DNA from: Agaribacter marinus
GTDB lineage: Bacteria > Pseudomonadota > Gammaproteobacteria > Enterobacterales > Alteromonadaceae
Assembly: GCF_030160655.1 (NCBI RefSeq)
Contig: NZ_BSOT01000005.1
Coordinates: forward strand, 186,001-250,000
Direction of reading: 5' to 3'
DNA length: 64,000 nt
Positions within the stretch are counted from its first letter, which is position 1. Every line of letters starts with the position of its first letter. Below, piece by piece: positions 33,392 through 43,411 of the stretch. The position numbers and the translations under genes were made by a program. The notes under the pieces are model-generated. The model worked only from the letters and a program-made list of their open reading frames with translations, was not told the DNA's origin and ran no database searches.

Positions 33392-34843
33392 ATGGCTAAA
33401 CAACAACCACAATTAAGCTTTTGGCAAATCTGGAATGTTAGTTTCGGTTTTTTAGGTGTGCAATTTGGTTTTGCGCTACAAAATGCCAATGCGAGTCGTA
33501 TTTTATCTGACTTAGGTGCTGACCCACATTCGCTTTCTTTCTTTTGGTTAGTGGCGCCATTGATGGGATTAATTGTTCAACCCTTTGTGGGTGCTGCATC
33601 TGACAGGACATGGAATCGTTTGGGGCGCAGAAAGCCTTTTATCTTGGGGGGAGCTCTCGCTGCGGCTATTGGTATGGTGTTGATGCCAAATGCGTCTCTA
33701 TTCACAGTATTCATTGTCCCAATTATCTTTGGGGTATTAATGCTTGCCATCATGGACGCGTCGTTTAATGTTTGTTTTCAACCCTTTAGAGCATTGGTCT
33801 CAGATATGGTGCCTGCATCGCAACGTAATGTGGGTTATTCAGTGCAAACCGTACTCATTAACATTGGCGCAGTCGTTGGGTCAATCTTGCCATTTGTACT
33901 AACGAATGTCATTGGTTTAGAAAATACATCGTCACAAGGACAAGTTGCTGAAAGCGTGATTTGGGCGTTTTATATTGGCGCTACTGTCTTGTTTGGTACT
34001 GTACTTTGGACAGTTTTTCGCACAAAAGAATATGCACCAAAAGACTACTACGCATTTAAGGGCGTGGACAAAGAAAAAGTTGATGCGGAGTACGCCAAAA
34101 GTAAACCGCTTGGTGAAAAGTTTACAGATTTTTTATCACTAGTTAAAAACATGCCTACAGTAATGAAGCAGCTCGCAATTGTGCAGTTTTTTTCATGGTT
34201 TGCGCTGTTTATTATGTGGGTATATACAAACAATGCGATAGCCCAACACATTTGGGGCATTGACAAAAAATGGTTTGATCAGTCATTTATTGCCAGCGTA
34301 GGAGGAGTACCCGCAGACATCGCTGCAGCGAAAGGTGCCGCTGGCGATTGGGTCGGTATTATTTTCGCTGCCTATTCACTGTTTGCGGCAATATTTGCAA
34401 TATTTTTAGCGAAGTTAGCGGACAAGTTTGGTCGAAAGACAATTTATGCAGCATCACTAGCACTTGGCGGTTTTGGATACATTAGCTTTCTTTTCTTCCA
34501 AGATTTAACCATGGTTGATGTTAACCTATTAATCACGCAAGTGACGGTGCCACAAGGTGCACTTAATTTGTTGTTCCCAATGATTGGTGTAGGCATAGCG
34601 TGGGCGGCAATTTTGGCTATGCCGTATGCCATGTTAGCTGGCGCGTTACCGGCAGAAAAAACCGGTATATATATGGGAATCTTTAACTTTACCATCGCGG
34701 CACCGCAAATTGTTAGTGCCTTAACTGCGGGGCTAATTTTAAAGTACGTTTTTGATAACACTGCCATCAATATCATCGTATTGGCTGGTGCATTTATGGT
34801 TGCGGCCGCAATTTCAGTATGTTTTGTAAAAGAAAAAGCGTAA
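33392..34843 (+). CDS. SLC45-like sugar transporter (MFS)
   Basis: A 483-residue membrane transporter with 12 predicted helices. The N-terminus FWQIWNVSFGFLGVQFGFAL, then QNANASRILSDLGADPHSLS and FWLVAPLMGLIVQPFVGAAS with DRTWNRLGRRKPFILGG (the MFS 'D.....GRR.P' loop) is typical of bacterial maltose/sucrose-type carriers related to SLC45. The insert between helices 7 and 8 (GGVPADIAAAKGAAGDW) occurs in this group. It is followed 40 bp later by a sugar O-acetyltransferase gene. The substrate is probably a disaccharide such as maltose or sucrose (inference). Confidence 0.85.
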   Translation: MAKQQPQLSFWQIWNVSFGFLGVQFGFALQNANASRILSDLGADPHSLSFFWLVAPLMGLIVQPFVGAASDRTWNRLGRRKPFILGGALAAAIGMVLMPNASLFTVFIVPIIFGVLMLAIMDASFNVCFQPFRALVSDMVPASQRNVGYSVQTVLINIGAVVGSILPFVLTNVIGLENTSSQGQVAESVIWAFYIGATVLFGTVLWTVFRTKEYAPKDYYAFKGVDKEKVDAEYAKSKPLGEKFTDFLSLVKNMPTVMKQLAIVQFFSWFALFIMWVYTNNAIAQHIWGIDKKWFDQSFIASVGGVPADIAAAKGAAGDWVGIIFAAYSLFAAIFAIFLAKLADKFGRKTIYAASLALGGFGYISFLFFQDLTMVDVNLLITQVTVPQGALNLLFPMIGVGIAWAAILAMPYAMLAGALPAEKTGIYMGIFNFTIAAPQIVSALTAGLILKYVFDNTAINIIVLAGAFMVAAAISVCFVKEKA

Positions 34844-34883
34844 ACTTTACATATACATCAACGGGTTAAAGCGTTAATGCGCA

Positions 34884-35462
34884 ATGAGCGAAGAGACTAA
34901 AAAATTAAGTGAGAAAGAAAAAATGCTGCGGGGACTAGCGTATTTTCCTAGTGATAAAGCCTTGCAGCATGACCGCGCGAATGCTAAACGCATCTGTCAT
35001 CAATTTAATATGCACGACATCGATGATAGAAAAGGTAGTCGAAAGTTAATAAAGTCATTATTTGGACAAACCTTAGGAGCATGGATTGAGCCAACTTTTT
35101 ATTGTGATTACGGATATAACATTCGCACTGGCAAGAACTTTTATGCAAATCACGGCGTGGTTATTTTAGATGCTGCGCCAGTCACCTTTGGTGATGACGT
35201 AATGTTAGCGCCAGGGGTACTCATTTCCACGGCTACTCATCCACTAAACCCAGAACAACGGAAAAAGGGTCTAGAAACTGCGAATCCGATCACGGTAGGC
35301 GATAATGTGTGGATTGGTATGGGGGCTAAAATCTTAGACGGCGTCACTATTGGTAATAACGCGGTAATTGCCGCTGGTGCCGTCGTGAATAAAGACGTCC
35401 CAGCATATGCGTTGGTTGCAGGCATACCTGCGATGGTCAAAAAGTTGATTGCTATGGATTAA
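34884..35462 (+). CDS. Maltose/galactoside O-acetyltransferase family protein
   Basis: A 192-residue left-handed beta-helix acetyltransferase of the Maa/LacA type. The N-terminal Maa domain is SEKEKMLRGLAYFPSDKALQ through KRICHQFNMHD. Hexapeptide repeats follow (FYCDYGYNIRTGKNFYANHG, VVILDAAPVTFGDDVMLAPG, VLISTATHPLNPEQR), with the catalytic His in ATHPLN and the typical GDNVWIGMGAKILDGVTIGN and AVIAAGAVVNKDVPAYALVA end. It transfers acetyl groups from acetyl-CoA to sugars, often as detoxification. Likely co-transcribed with the transporter gene upstream. Confidence 0.9.
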   Translation: MSEETKKLSEKEKMLRGLAYFPSDKALQHDRANAKRICHQFNMHDIDDRKGSRKLIKSLFGQTLGAWIEPTFYCDYGYNIRTGKNFYANHGVVILDAAPVTFGDDVMLAPGVLISTATHPLNPEQRKKGLETANPITVGDNVWIGMGAKILDGVTIGNNAVIAAGAVVNKDVPAYALVAGIPAMVKKLIAMD

Positions 35463-35473
35463 TATGACGAGGC

Positions 35474-36109
35474 TTATTCGGTAGCATATTTCATTCGTTT
35501 GTTAGCATACATTGCGTTGTCTGCTGCTTTATATAAGTCATCTGTAGTAATCCCATCCTTGAGAAAAGCAGAAATACCGTAACTACAGGTGAAGGCCCAG
35601 TGCTCTGAAACTTGGACATGTGATATTTTTTGTTTCAATCGACTGAGTATGTTGTTTACTTCAGTGTTGTCGTTTCCGGCAATGACAATGCAAAATTCGT
35701 CACCGCCTATTCTGGCAATGATATCGCTTCCTCTGAGTGAGCTTTTTAGTAGCTGGGCAAGCTTGATAAGTGCCTCGTCACCTGCTGCATGTCCATATGT
35801 GTCGTTAATTTGTTTAAAATTGTCTACATCAATAAAAACTAAATTTAGCTGGTGCTGCAGTATCGTGGCGGATTGAATACTTCTTTCTGCGCCCTCTAAA
35901 AATGCCCTGCGGTTTAGAAGACCGGTGAGTTCATCTTTGTATACTAGTTCGCGTAAATGTTGAAATTTTCTGTTGGATTTTAATGAGGCTGAGATTCTGA
36001 ATTTTCCATAAGTTACTACATCATCTCTTGAATAACCTATGAGTCTATATATTTTATCAACAGTGGTGTCGAGTATATTTTGCATATATGCGAAATTCAT
36101 TATGTTCAA
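35474..36109 (-). CDS. GGDEF-domain diguanylate cyclase
   Basis: A 211-residue protein with a short N-terminal region (about 45 residues, no known sensor) and a full GGDEF domain. It has DELTGLLNRRAFLEGAERSI, FIDVDNFKQINDTYGHAAGD, the intact active site RIGGDEF, and an inhibitory RGSD site five residues upstream, then YGISAFLKDG and YKAADNAMYANKRMKYA. It should make cyclic di-GMP with product inhibition. Transcribed divergently from the BLUF photoreceptor gene at 36229 with 119 bp between; they probably form a light-responsive pair. Confidence 0.9.
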   Translation of the reverse strand: MNIMNFAYMQNILDTTVDKIYRLIGYSRDDVVTYGKFRISASLKSNRKFQHLRELVYKDELTGLLNRRAFLEGAERSIQSATILQHQLNLVFIDVDNFKQINDTYGHAAGDEALIKLAQLLKSSLRGSDIIARIGGDEFCIVIAGNDNTEVNNILSRLKQKISHVQVSEHWAFTCSYGISAFLKDGITTDDLYKAADNAMYANKRMKYATE

Positions 36110-36228
36110 AAATCCCTAGACTAAAGTCTAATAATGAAGCAATAATACAATGAACCTTTTTTGGTTACAATATGTACAGAAAATAACATTGATATGCACT
36201 CGTTTAAAGTACTAACTTTTAGGATCGT

Positions 36229-36663
36229 ATGAATATTGAATTAGTTTATATGAGTAGGGCTAAGGTGTCGTTTACAACCGATGACTTATTTAGATTATTA
36301 GAAAGCGCAAGAGCTAACAATAAAAAATGTTCGATTACTGGTATGTTGCTTTTCGACGGAAGCTCAACATTTATTCAGGTGCTAGAAGGGCACTCTAATC
36401 AAGTGAACGCGTTATTTGCGTCAATTCAGCAAGACCATCGACATGAGAATATAGAATTGCTTTCAAAAAGAATGGTGTTCTCCCGCAACTTTCCTGATTG
36501 GTCGATGGGGTTTAAGAAGATTAAACAGCAAAGTAGAGAAGGGAAGCCGATGATAGAAGGGTTTAATCACTTTCTTGAGGCTAACAACGATTCTCAAAAT
36601 AGCGACAAAGGCATCGGCTTGTCTTTACTTGAACATTTTAAGAAAGAGCTAAATAGTACTTAA
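36229..36663 (+). CDS. BLUF-domain blue-light sensor protein
   Basis: A 144-residue flavin (FAD) photoreceptor. The BLUF landmarks are complete: Tyr7 (LVYMSRA), Asn31 (NNKKCSITGMLLFDG), Gln50 (TFIQVLEG) and Trp91/Met93 (FPDWSMGF); their spacing equals that of AppA (Tyr21, Asn45, Gln63, Trp104). No output domain is fused; the last 45 residues are helical and may bind a partner. Divergent neighbour of a diguanylate cyclase, which suggests partnership through cyclic di-GMP. Confidence 0.92.
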   Translation: MNIELVYMSRAKVSFTTDDLFRLLESARANNKKCSITGMLLFDGSSTFIQVLEGHSNQVNALFASIQQDHRHENIELLSKRMVFSRNFPDWSMGFKKIKQQSREGKPMIEGFNHFLEANNDSQNSDKGIGLSLLEHFKKELNST

Positions 36664-36698
36664 CATTGCGACGTTGAGTACTTAACATTGCGACGTTG
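36656..36698 (+). repeat. 22-bp tandem duplication across two gene ends
   Basis: GTACTTAACATTGCGACGTTG occurs at 36656-36676 and again at 36678-36698, with one base (A, 36677) between. Copy 1 contains the BLUF stop codon (36661-36663), copy 2 the stop of the convergent lacI-type gene (36682-36684). A recent local duplication is likely. Confidence 0.85.
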
Positions 36699-37722
36699 CA
36701 CCGCAAGACTGACGAATGATTAATTCAGGCTGCATCAATAAGTCATCAACAGGTACATTTTTTATCATTTTTAAAAGATTGCCTACTAATAGTTCCCCTG
36801 CAAGTAATGTGTTTTGATGAACAGTGGTTAAAGGAGGGGACGCAAATTCACTTACTTGAATATTGTCATAGCCCACGACGGCAATATCATGTGGTACTTT
36901 GTAGCCTTTAGATTTTATTGCGCGAATACAGCCCATTGCTATAAGGTCGGATGCGCAGACAATTGCGTCTAATTCGCTTATGTGGTCGATTTTGGCGAGT
37001 AACTTTTCAGCCGCTTCAAACCCATCTAAATCCGTAGAAATTGCGTCTATTTGTAACATGCTAGACGTATCAACTTTGGCTTCGTTTAGTGCTTTCTGAC
37101 AACCGTCGTAACGGGCTAAAAACTCTGGCGCCCCCACATTTGCTTCGCCTAAAAACGCAAACTTGCGATGGCCTAAGCCAATTAAGTGGCGAGCGACCAT
37201 GTAACCGCCTAAAAAATTGTCGGAGCCAATCGATACGCCGGGATGATTTTCATCGGGTGCTCCCCAACGTAAAAAGCGTGTGCCTTGTTCTTCGAGTTGA
37301 GATAACTTGTATTCATAATCCGTGTATGATCCATATCCTAATAGAATCAAGCCGTCGGCCTTGTTTGAATCTTCATACTCTGCATGCCAATCATCATTCA
37401 AATTTTGAAATGACACCAATAAATCATAGCCGGCGTCTGCGGTAGCCTTAGTGATGCTCGCTAGCATACTGATGAAAAATGGATTAATTAAAGAATCATC
37501 ATTGGTAGGGTCTTCGAATAAGAGAAGCGCAAGTGTTTGACTATGCTGCTTACGCAGATTGCTGGCATTTTTATCTACCTTATAGTTGAGATCTAAAGCA
37601 ATTTGCTTCACTCGATCCCTCGTTTCTTTATTCACCAATGGACTATCACTCAAGGCTCTAGAAACCGTTGATTGAGAAACTCCGGCCATATGGGCAATGT
37701 CGAACGACGTGGCTTTTTTCAT
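36682..37722 (-). CDS. LacI-family transcriptional regulator
   Basis: A 346-residue DNA-binding regulator. The N-terminal helix-turn-helix is SFDIAHMAGVSQSTVSRALS with the hinge helix NYKVDKNASNLRKQHSQTLA. A periplasmic-binding-protein-like core follows, with DGLILLGYGSYTDYEYK, HPGVSIGSDNFLGGYMVARH, FAFLGEANVGAPEFLARYDG, AIVCASDLIAMGCIRAIKSK and DIAVVGYDNIQVSEFASPPL. It binds a sugar or derivative and controls carbohydrate genes. It lies in the sugar block; candidate operators are at 33245-33260 and 52348-52357. Confidence 0.92.
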   Translation of the reverse strand: MKKATSFDIAHMAGVSQSTVSRALSDSPLVNKETRDRVKQIALDLNYKVDKNASNLRKQHSQTLALLLFEDPTNDDSLINPFFISMLASITKATADAGYDLLVSFQNLNDDWHAEYEDSNKADGLILLGYGSYTDYEYKLSQLEEQGTRFLRWGAPDENHPGVSIGSDNFLGGYMVARHLIGLGHRKFAFLGEANVGAPEFLARYDGCQKALNEAKVDTSSMLQIDAISTDLDGFEAAEKLLAKIDHISELDAIVCASDLIAMGCIRAIKSKGYKVPHDIAVVGYDNIQVSEFASPPLTTVHQNTLLAGELLVGNLLKMIKNVPVDDLLMQPELIIRQSCGATSQC

Positions 37723-37928
37723 TTAAGATCTATTTAATTTACTTTGATTTCTTATACACTAGCTCGACTGACCGGTTCAAGTAATAAAAACAAACAGGTC
37801 TAAAAAATGACATGCTAGCGAGCTTACGATAATGGTATACTTTGCTGCATAATCCTAATGTATTGGTTTATTCCAAGTAGGGATCAATCTAAATATAAGA
37901 CTAACAATAGAATAAGGAATTGCGTTAT

Positions 37929-39620
37929 ATGGCCGAGACTGCGCCACGTCCGACCAACTTTATCCGTCAAATCATTGATAAAGACCTCGCTGCAGGGCTT
38001 CATGACAAAATAGCCACTCGCTTCCCACCGGAGCCAAATGGGTATTTACATATTGGGCATGCAAAATCAATTTGCTTGAATTTTGATATTGCTCAGGATT
38101 ATCAGGGAATGTGTAATTTACGTTTCGATGATACTAATCCAGAGAAAGAGAATATCGATTTTGTGAATTCGATCAAAGCCGATGTGCAATGGTTAGGTTA
38201 TCAATGGCAGGGTAAAGAACGTTATTCTTCAGATTATTTTGATGCGCTCTATGGTTTTGCGGTGGAGTTGATTGAAAAAGGTTTAGCGTATGTTGATTTC
38301 AGTACTCAAGACGAAGTACGCGAAATGCGCGGTACCCTAACGGCACCGGGAAAAAATAGCCCTTACCGTGATACTAGCATCGAAGAAAACCTTGCGCATT
38401 TTGAAAAAATGAAAAATGGCGAATACAAAGAAGGGCAGTGCAGTCTTAGAGCAAAAATAGACATGACCTCTGCATTTATGTGTATGCGTGATCCTATTCT
38501 TTATCGCGTTAAGTTTGCGCATCACCATCAAACGGGTGACAAATGGTGCATCTATCCAATGTATGATTTTACACATTGTTTGTCAGACGCCATCGAAGGT
38601 ATTACACATTCTTTGTGTTCGCTTGAGTTTCAAGACAATCGCCGTTTGTACGATTGGGTAGTCGAAAATGTGTCGGTTGACACTATTCCTCACCAGTATG
38701 AATTTAGCCGCCTAAATTTAGAATATACTGTGTTAAGTAAGCGTAAATTGATTCAACTGGTAGAAGAATCTCATGTGAGCGGTTGGGATGATCCTAGAAT
38801 GCCGACTGTCGCTGGGATAAGGCGTCGCGGATATACTGCCAGTTCGGTGAGAGAGTTCTGTCAGCGTATTGGTGTAACGAAAATGGAAAACATGGTCGAA
38901 ATGAGCATGTTGGAAGCCTGTATTCGTGATGAATTGAACGTTAGTGCGCCGCGCAGAATGGCGGTACTAGCACCTGTAAAACTAATTATCGAAAACATGG
39001 ATGATGGGCACGTCGAATGGCTTGATGCACCAAATCACCCGAATAATCCAGATATGGGTACGCGTAAAGTTCCCTTCGCAAAAGAGATTTTTATTGAGCA
39101 GGAAGACTTCAGAGAGGCAGCGAATAAGAAGTTTAAGCGTCTCGTGCTCGAAAAAGAGGTCAGGCTGCGTAACGCCTACGTTGTGAAAGCCAATCGAGTT
39201 GAAAAAGATGAAGCGGGCAATATCACTACAATTTTTTGTACCTATGATGCGGATACCTTAGGTAAGGATCCTGCGGATGGGCGCAAAGTGAAAGGCGTAA
39301 TCCACTGGGTGAGTGCTGTACATGCAAAAGATGCTGAAATTCGCTTGTATGACCGCCTATTCAACGTTCCTAACCCTGCAGGGGAAGAAGACTTTACAGG
39401 GAGCATTAACCCTACATCTTTAACGCTGATGCACGGTAAGGTAGAGCATGCATTGTCTGAAGAAGTAACAATAAGTAGCGATACGGACGCGTTACAGTCT
39501 TATCAGTTTGAGCGCCAAGGGTATTTCTGTGTAGACAAAGACAGCACGACTGACAAACTAGTGTTTAATCGCACTGTTGAGCTAAGAGATACTTGGGCAA
39601 AGGTTGAGCAGGCCGGGTAA
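37929..39620 (+). CDS. glnS: Glutaminyl-tRNA synthetase
   Basis: A 563-residue class I aminoacyl-tRNA synthetase that charges tRNA-Gln. Start: ATG 37929 ([20 protein letters not shown]); a TTG 9 bp upstream is less likely. The class I HIGH motif is [25 protein letters not shown] equivalent [11 protein letters not shown] near residue 270; GlnRS-specific signatures [32 protein letters not shown] and [17 protein letters not shown]. The C-terminal anticodon-binding beta-barrels include [20 protein letters not shown]. Length matches the E. coli enzyme (554). Followed by a strong terminator. Confidence 0.98.
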   Translation: MAETAPRPTNFIRQIIDKDLAAGLHDKIATRFPPEPNGYLHIGHAKSICLNFDIAQDYQGMCNLRFDDTNPEKENIDFVNSIKADVQWLGYQWQGKERYSSDYFDALYGFAVELIEKGLAYVDFSTQDEVREMRGTLTAPGKNSPYRDTSIEENLAHFEKMKNGEYKEGQCSLRAKIDMTSAFMCMRDPILYRVKFAHHHQTGDKWCIYPMYDFTHCLSDAIEGITHSLCSLEFQDNRRLYDWVVENVSVDTIPHQYEFSRLNLEYTVLSKRKLIQLVEESHVSGWDDPRMPTVAGIRRRGYTASSVREFCQRIGVTKMENMVEMSMLEACIRDELNVSAPRRMAVLAPVKLIIENMDDGHVEWLDAPNHPNNPDMGTRKVPFAKEIFIEQEDFREAANKKFKRLVLEKEVRLRNAYVVKANRVEKDEAGNITTIFCTYDADTLGKDPADGRKVKGVIHWVSAVHAKDAEIRLYDRLFNVPNPAGEEDFTGSINPTSLTLMHGKVEHALSEEVTISSDTDALQSYQFERQGYFCVDKDSTTDKLVFNRTVELRDTWAKVEQAG

Positions 39621-39638
39621 CATTAGAGCAAATACCAC

Positions 39639-39692
39639 AAGACAAAGTATTTTTGCTCTATACGCTAAAAGCGAGCTTTGTCTTTTGTTTTT
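39639..39692 (+). terminator. Intrinsic terminator after glnS
   Basis: The stem AAGACAAAG / CTTTGTCTT (39639-39647 and 39676-39684) is followed by TTGTTTTTTTA. A second, nested pair AGAGCAAA / TTTTTGCTCT overlaps the left arm and could form an alternative hairpin. It lies between convergent glnS and yciK. Confidence 0.75.
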
Positions 39693-39704
39693 TTAGTGGT
39701 TTGT

Positions 39705-40466
39705 TTAACTGGGCTGGCAATCAAGCAATTGCCCATTAATGCCTCTAGATACATCATCCATCAGATAAATATACGTTGGCATTATTTGCAATGGTGTTTT
39801 GAGTAAACTCGGGTCTTCAGCCGGAAATGCTTTTGCTCGCATATCCGTTTTGGTGGGACCTGGGTTAATACTGTTAAAACGAAGATGCGTATTTTTGTAC
39901 TCATCAGCGAGGGTTTGCATCATCCCTTCTGTCGCAAATTTAGACACGCAGTAGGTGCTCCAAAACGCACGACCTTTTGTACCAACGGACGATGAAGTAA
40001 ACACCACTGACGCTGATTCTGCTTCGTTTAGCAGCGGTAGTAGCGCTTTCGTTATCAAAAATTGGCTTTTTAAATTCACTTGCATGACGTTGTCGTATTC
40101 AGATTCTTTTATTTGTCCAAAAGGGCACAAATTGCCAAGTATACTTGCGTTAAACAATATACCGTCCAATCGACCATATTCGCCAGAAATTGTATCTGCC
40201 ATCCCTTCATAATGACTAAGTGTTGCTCCCGCCAAATCGAGCGGCACGATACTCGGCTGTTTGCCGCCACGACGAATGATTTCGTCGTAGACACGTTCTA
40301 ATTTTTCTACTGTTTTACCTAAGAGAATCAATATGGCACCACTACTCGCATAAGAAAGTGCAGCTTGCTTGCCAATTCCATCGCCTGCGCCAGTAATTAA
40401 AATAACTTTATTTTCGAGGCTTTTTTCGTGACTTTCAAAAGAGAAATGCGGGTGGTCTAAGGACAT
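39705..40466 (-). CDS. yciK: YciK family SDR oxidoreductase
   Basis: A 253-residue short-chain dehydrogenase of the YciK type. The N-terminus FSFESHEKSLENKVILITGA leads into the cofactor motif GAGDGIG; FNASILGNLCPFGQIKE is characteristic of YciK; catalytic Ser/Tyr/Lys in VVFTSSSVGTKGRAFWSTYC VSK (YCVSK); MRAKAFPAEDPSLLKTP at the end is YciK-specific. The physiological substrate is not known. In E. coli yciK is divergent from sohB; here a lipase gene lies between them. Confidence 0.92.
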   Translation of the reverse strand: MSLDHPHFSFESHEKSLENKVILITGAGDGIGKQAALSYASSGAILILLGKTVEKLERVYDEIIRRGGKQPSIVPLDLAGATLSHYEGMADTISGEYGRLDGILFNASILGNLCPFGQIKESEYDNVMQVNLKSQFLITKALLPLLNEAESASVVFTSSSVGTKGRAFWSTYCVSKFATEGMMQTLADEYKNTHLRFNSINPGPTKTDMRAKAFPAEDPSLLKTPLQIMPTYIYLMDDVSRGINGQLLDCQPS

Positions 40467-40740
40467 AAGGACTTCGATTAGTTAAAAAGTAGAAGAATGT
40501 TAGACCATAATTTGAATTAGCTAAAGGGACATACAATACTTAAGGCAATATTTGTGGCTTTTATTACATATTGTTTACAAACACTTTGCAAAATGGAGGT
40601 AAAGTCAATAATATAGGCTACAATACAACTGGTCATACTTGTTGGTTAAGCACACGCAAGCCTAAGTTCAAAGCGACAGAACTAATGACCACCCTTAGCG
40701 TATAACAATTACATAATATCTATATTGGTAGGGAGATAGA

Positions 40741-43344
40741 ATGAGAAAACTGTTACTGAGCACAAGTATCTTGGCCGCAATTGGGCTTGTTGGGTGTGGC
40801 GGTGAAACGATTGAAGACATACGAAATGACACGCCCGCGCAAACACCCTCTTCAAGAATTGTGTTTGACCCTGCAAATGGTAATTTAAACATTCCAAATG
40901 ACTTGTTGATGTTACCGGGTGACGACGGTTTCTTTGATTTTACATTAAATATTCCTGTGGATGATCCAAGTGATTTTGCGGATCCTCAAAATGCGCTAAA
41001 TATTTTAGATGGTTGGTCTACTAATGCGCCATTTCAAATTAATATTAACGTGCCTGTTGGCGTGTCGCTTGATGAGAGCACAATAGCCGCAGGTGTCAAA
41101 ATATATGAGGCAACCTTAGGGTTAGACTTAAATGATCCTGAATGTGCCGCAGTGGCGATTCCGTCTGCAGGCTGTAAGATTGGTGATGAACTTATTTTTG
41201 GGCAAGACTTCGTCGCAACGTTAGCTGATAGAGATACCATTAACATCGTGCCGCTACGCCCAATGAAAGGTGGTCAAGGCCATATGTTAGTCGTCACCAA
41301 CGCCTTAATGGACACCGCTAGAAATCCTGTGTTAGGGTCGACTACATGGGATTTAGTTAAACAAGATATTAGTACACATCCGTTGGCTAGTCCGTCTCAA
41401 TTGCAATTACAAACCTTAATTAACGCACATATCAACTCGCTTGCCAGTGTTGGATTGCAAAGAGAGCAGATTAGTTATGCAGCAGCGTTTACCACACAGT
41501 CAACGACGAATATTTTAGCCACCGTTAAGCAGTTACATATTGCACCATTTGCAACAACTCAAAACCCAGCGGCCTTACCCGCGGTTGTCGTTGGAGAAAC
41601 GTCCGGCAATGCGATGGAGCAATTGGGTGTTGTGCAACAAGCGGCAATTGATCTTGCAATTGAAGGTGCTGTGGCGACGACGCCGGAACTAGCGCCTTTG
41701 GCGCCTGTTGTTGAGCTAAGCAACTTTTCATCACTAACGACGTGTAATGGTTTATTGGCTGCAGCCGGTGGACAATTTACCCTTGCGACTGGGCAGACAT
41801 TTGGCGCCGCTGCCGATGTTGGCTTAAACCAGTTAGCGCAGACAATAAGCAGCACTGTGTTAGGTCAAGGCGCGGGTGCCTTGTGTGCGGCAACTGTGTT
41901 TGATGCAAATATTTCCTTGCCGTATTACTCGGCTGTACCTCGGGCAGACAATCCATTAGCGCCCTTGAATGAGTTTTGGGAAGCAGCGTGTGACTCTGGT
42001 GTTGTATTACAAGGTGCAGGAAGTGCTTTAGCAACAGCAACTCCGGGGCCAAATGATACTTTCTGTCAGTCTGTTTCATTGAGAGATCTAAGAGTGAATG
42101 GGGTAAAAGTAGATCCCGCCCGCAACATCACCAAATTTAATCCAGTGCCAATGATGAAAGGTAGCCAGCAAGGCTTGGAAAACCTAGAGGTACAAGTAAC
42201 AGTGCCAAACCCTGTTGTAGCAAGCGCATTGGGCTTTAACATTGAAAAGCCTGAAGCGGGTTGGCCGGTGGCAATATTAGTACATGGTATTACGTCAAGA
42301 AAAGAAGACATGTTATCGATCACTGGGAGCTTGTCACTAGCAGGCATTGCAACCGTCGCCATCGATTTACCCGTACATGGCTCACGTGGATTTGATGTGA
42401 ACCCACTGTCACCTGGTAAAGAAATCACTGCATCCAGAGCCGACGGCGGTACGCCGTTAGCATTTTTGAATTTGTCTAGTTTGCCTACGGCACGCGATAA
42501 CGTGAGGCAGTCGGTCTCAGATTTGTTAGGGCTGCGGTTGGGTTTAAACGCATTAGTCGATGCTAGTGGTTTAGATGTCGTTGAATTAAATGGTTCAGAT
42601 GTATCTTTGATGGGGGTTTCTTTAGGTGCGATTACTGGTGGGAATTTCGTGGCTATTGCGAATTTACCGTTAAGTGGACCCTTAGCACCGCTGAGCGGAA
42701 TGTTTGAAATAAAAGCGGCTTCACTTGATGCCCCAGGAGGTGGTTTAGCCACATTTTTACTTCAGTCGCCATCTTTTGGGCCGTTGATTACAGCTAATAT
42801 TTTGCTAGGTGGAAGTGTAGAATTTCAAACCTTTATCGCCTCGCAATTTCCTGATGGCCCAAGTGACGCGGAGCTAGCGCAAGCCACTACTACATTTATT
42901 GCGAATTTAACACCTGAACAGAGTGCCGTGGTCAATGCTTTGCTGGCGCAATTTACGTTTGCAGCGCAAACTGTTGTTGATTCAGGTGATCCAATAAATT
43001 ATTTTGGCCTGTTAGGTCAAAATACACCTGTGCATATGATGACGGTTGTTGGGGATGGTGGTGACAATTTACCCGATCAAGTTATTCCGGTGTCAACTGC
43101 ATTACCCACATCTGGGCAATTGCCACTTGCCGGTATTATGAACTTACAAGACGTGGTGTCTACCATACAATCTACTGAACCCGTGAGTGGTCATGTTAAG
43201 TTTAACTCAGGAGCGCATGCAAGCAGTATTAATCCGGCAAGTGATCCGGCGGTTACCTTGGAAATGCAGTTACAAGTCGCTGGATTTTTAGCCTCTGGTG
43301 GTCGCGTGATCCAGGTGACTAACGAAGGGGTAGTACAAAATTAG
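40741..43344 (+). CDS. VolA/Pla-1 family lipoprotein phospholipase
   Basis: An 867-residue surface lipoprotein. The signal peptide ends in the lipobox LVGC (MRKLLLSTSILAAIGLVGC). The N-terminal bacterial-lipase domain contains SRIVFDPANGNLNIPNDLLM and QININVPVGVSLDESTIAAG, typical of VolA/Pla-1. The alpha/beta-hydrolase half has AILVHGITSRKEDM (oxyanion region) and the nucleophile elbow GVSLG with Ser627, plus a late GHVKFNSGAHASS that supplies a His. The family cleaves lysophospholipids at the cell surface to release fatty acids. It has its own terminator and sits between yciK and sohB. Confidence 0.9.
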   Translation: MRKLLLSTSILAAIGLVGCGGETIEDIRNDTPAQTPSSRIVFDPANGNLNIPNDLLMLPGDDGFFDFTLNIPVDDPSDFADPQNALNILDGWSTNAPFQININVPVGVSLDESTIAAGVKIYEATLGLDLNDPECAAVAIPSAGCKIGDELIFGQDFVATLADRDTINIVPLRPMKGGQGHMLVVTNALMDTARNPVLGSTTWDLVKQDISTHPLASPSQLQLQTLINAHINSLASVGLQREQISYAAAFTTQSTTNILATVKQLHIAPFATTQNPAALPAVVVGETSGNAMEQLGVVQQAAIDLAIEGAVATTPELAPLAPVVELSNFSSLTTCNGLLAAAGGQFTLATGQTFGAAADVGLNQLAQTISSTVLGQGAGALCAATVFDANISLPYYSAVPRADNPLAPLNEFWEAACDSGVVLQGAGSALATATPGPNDTFCQSVSLRDLRVNGVKVDPARNITKFNPVPMMKGSQQGLENLEVQVTVPNPVVASALGFNIEKPEAGWPVAILVHGITSRKEDMLSITGSLSLAGIATVAIDLPVHGSRGFDVNPLSPGKEITASRADGGTPLAFLNLSSLPTARDNVRQSVSDLLGLRLGLNALVDASGLDVVELNGSDVSLMGVSLGAITGGNFVAIANLPLSGPLAPLSGMFEIKAASLDAPGGGLATFLLQSPSFGPLITANILLGGSVEFQTFIASQFPDGPSDAELAQATTTFIANLTPEQSAVVNALLAQFTFAAQTVVDSGDPINYFGLLGQNTPVHMMTVVGDGGDNLPDQVIPVSTALPTSGQLPLAGIMNLQDVVSTIQSTEPVSGHVKFNSGAHASSINPASDPAVTLEMQLQVAGFLASGGRVIQVTNEGVVQN

Positions 43345-43377
43345 TTAGTTGAGTTTAGCCATAAATCATTTAATACG

Positions 43378-43411
43378 ACCCACTAGTTGAGCTCAATTAG
43401 TGGGTTTTTTG
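43378..43411 (+). terminator. Intrinsic terminator after the phospholipase gene
   Basis: The stem ACCCACTA / TAGTGGGT, with loop GTTGAGCTCAAT, is followed by TTTTTTG. Confidence 0.85.

Noticed and set aside
37780..37800. GACCGGTT near the LacI-type gene start as an autoregulatory operator
   Set aside because: Symmetry is too poor and it does not match the other two candidate operators.
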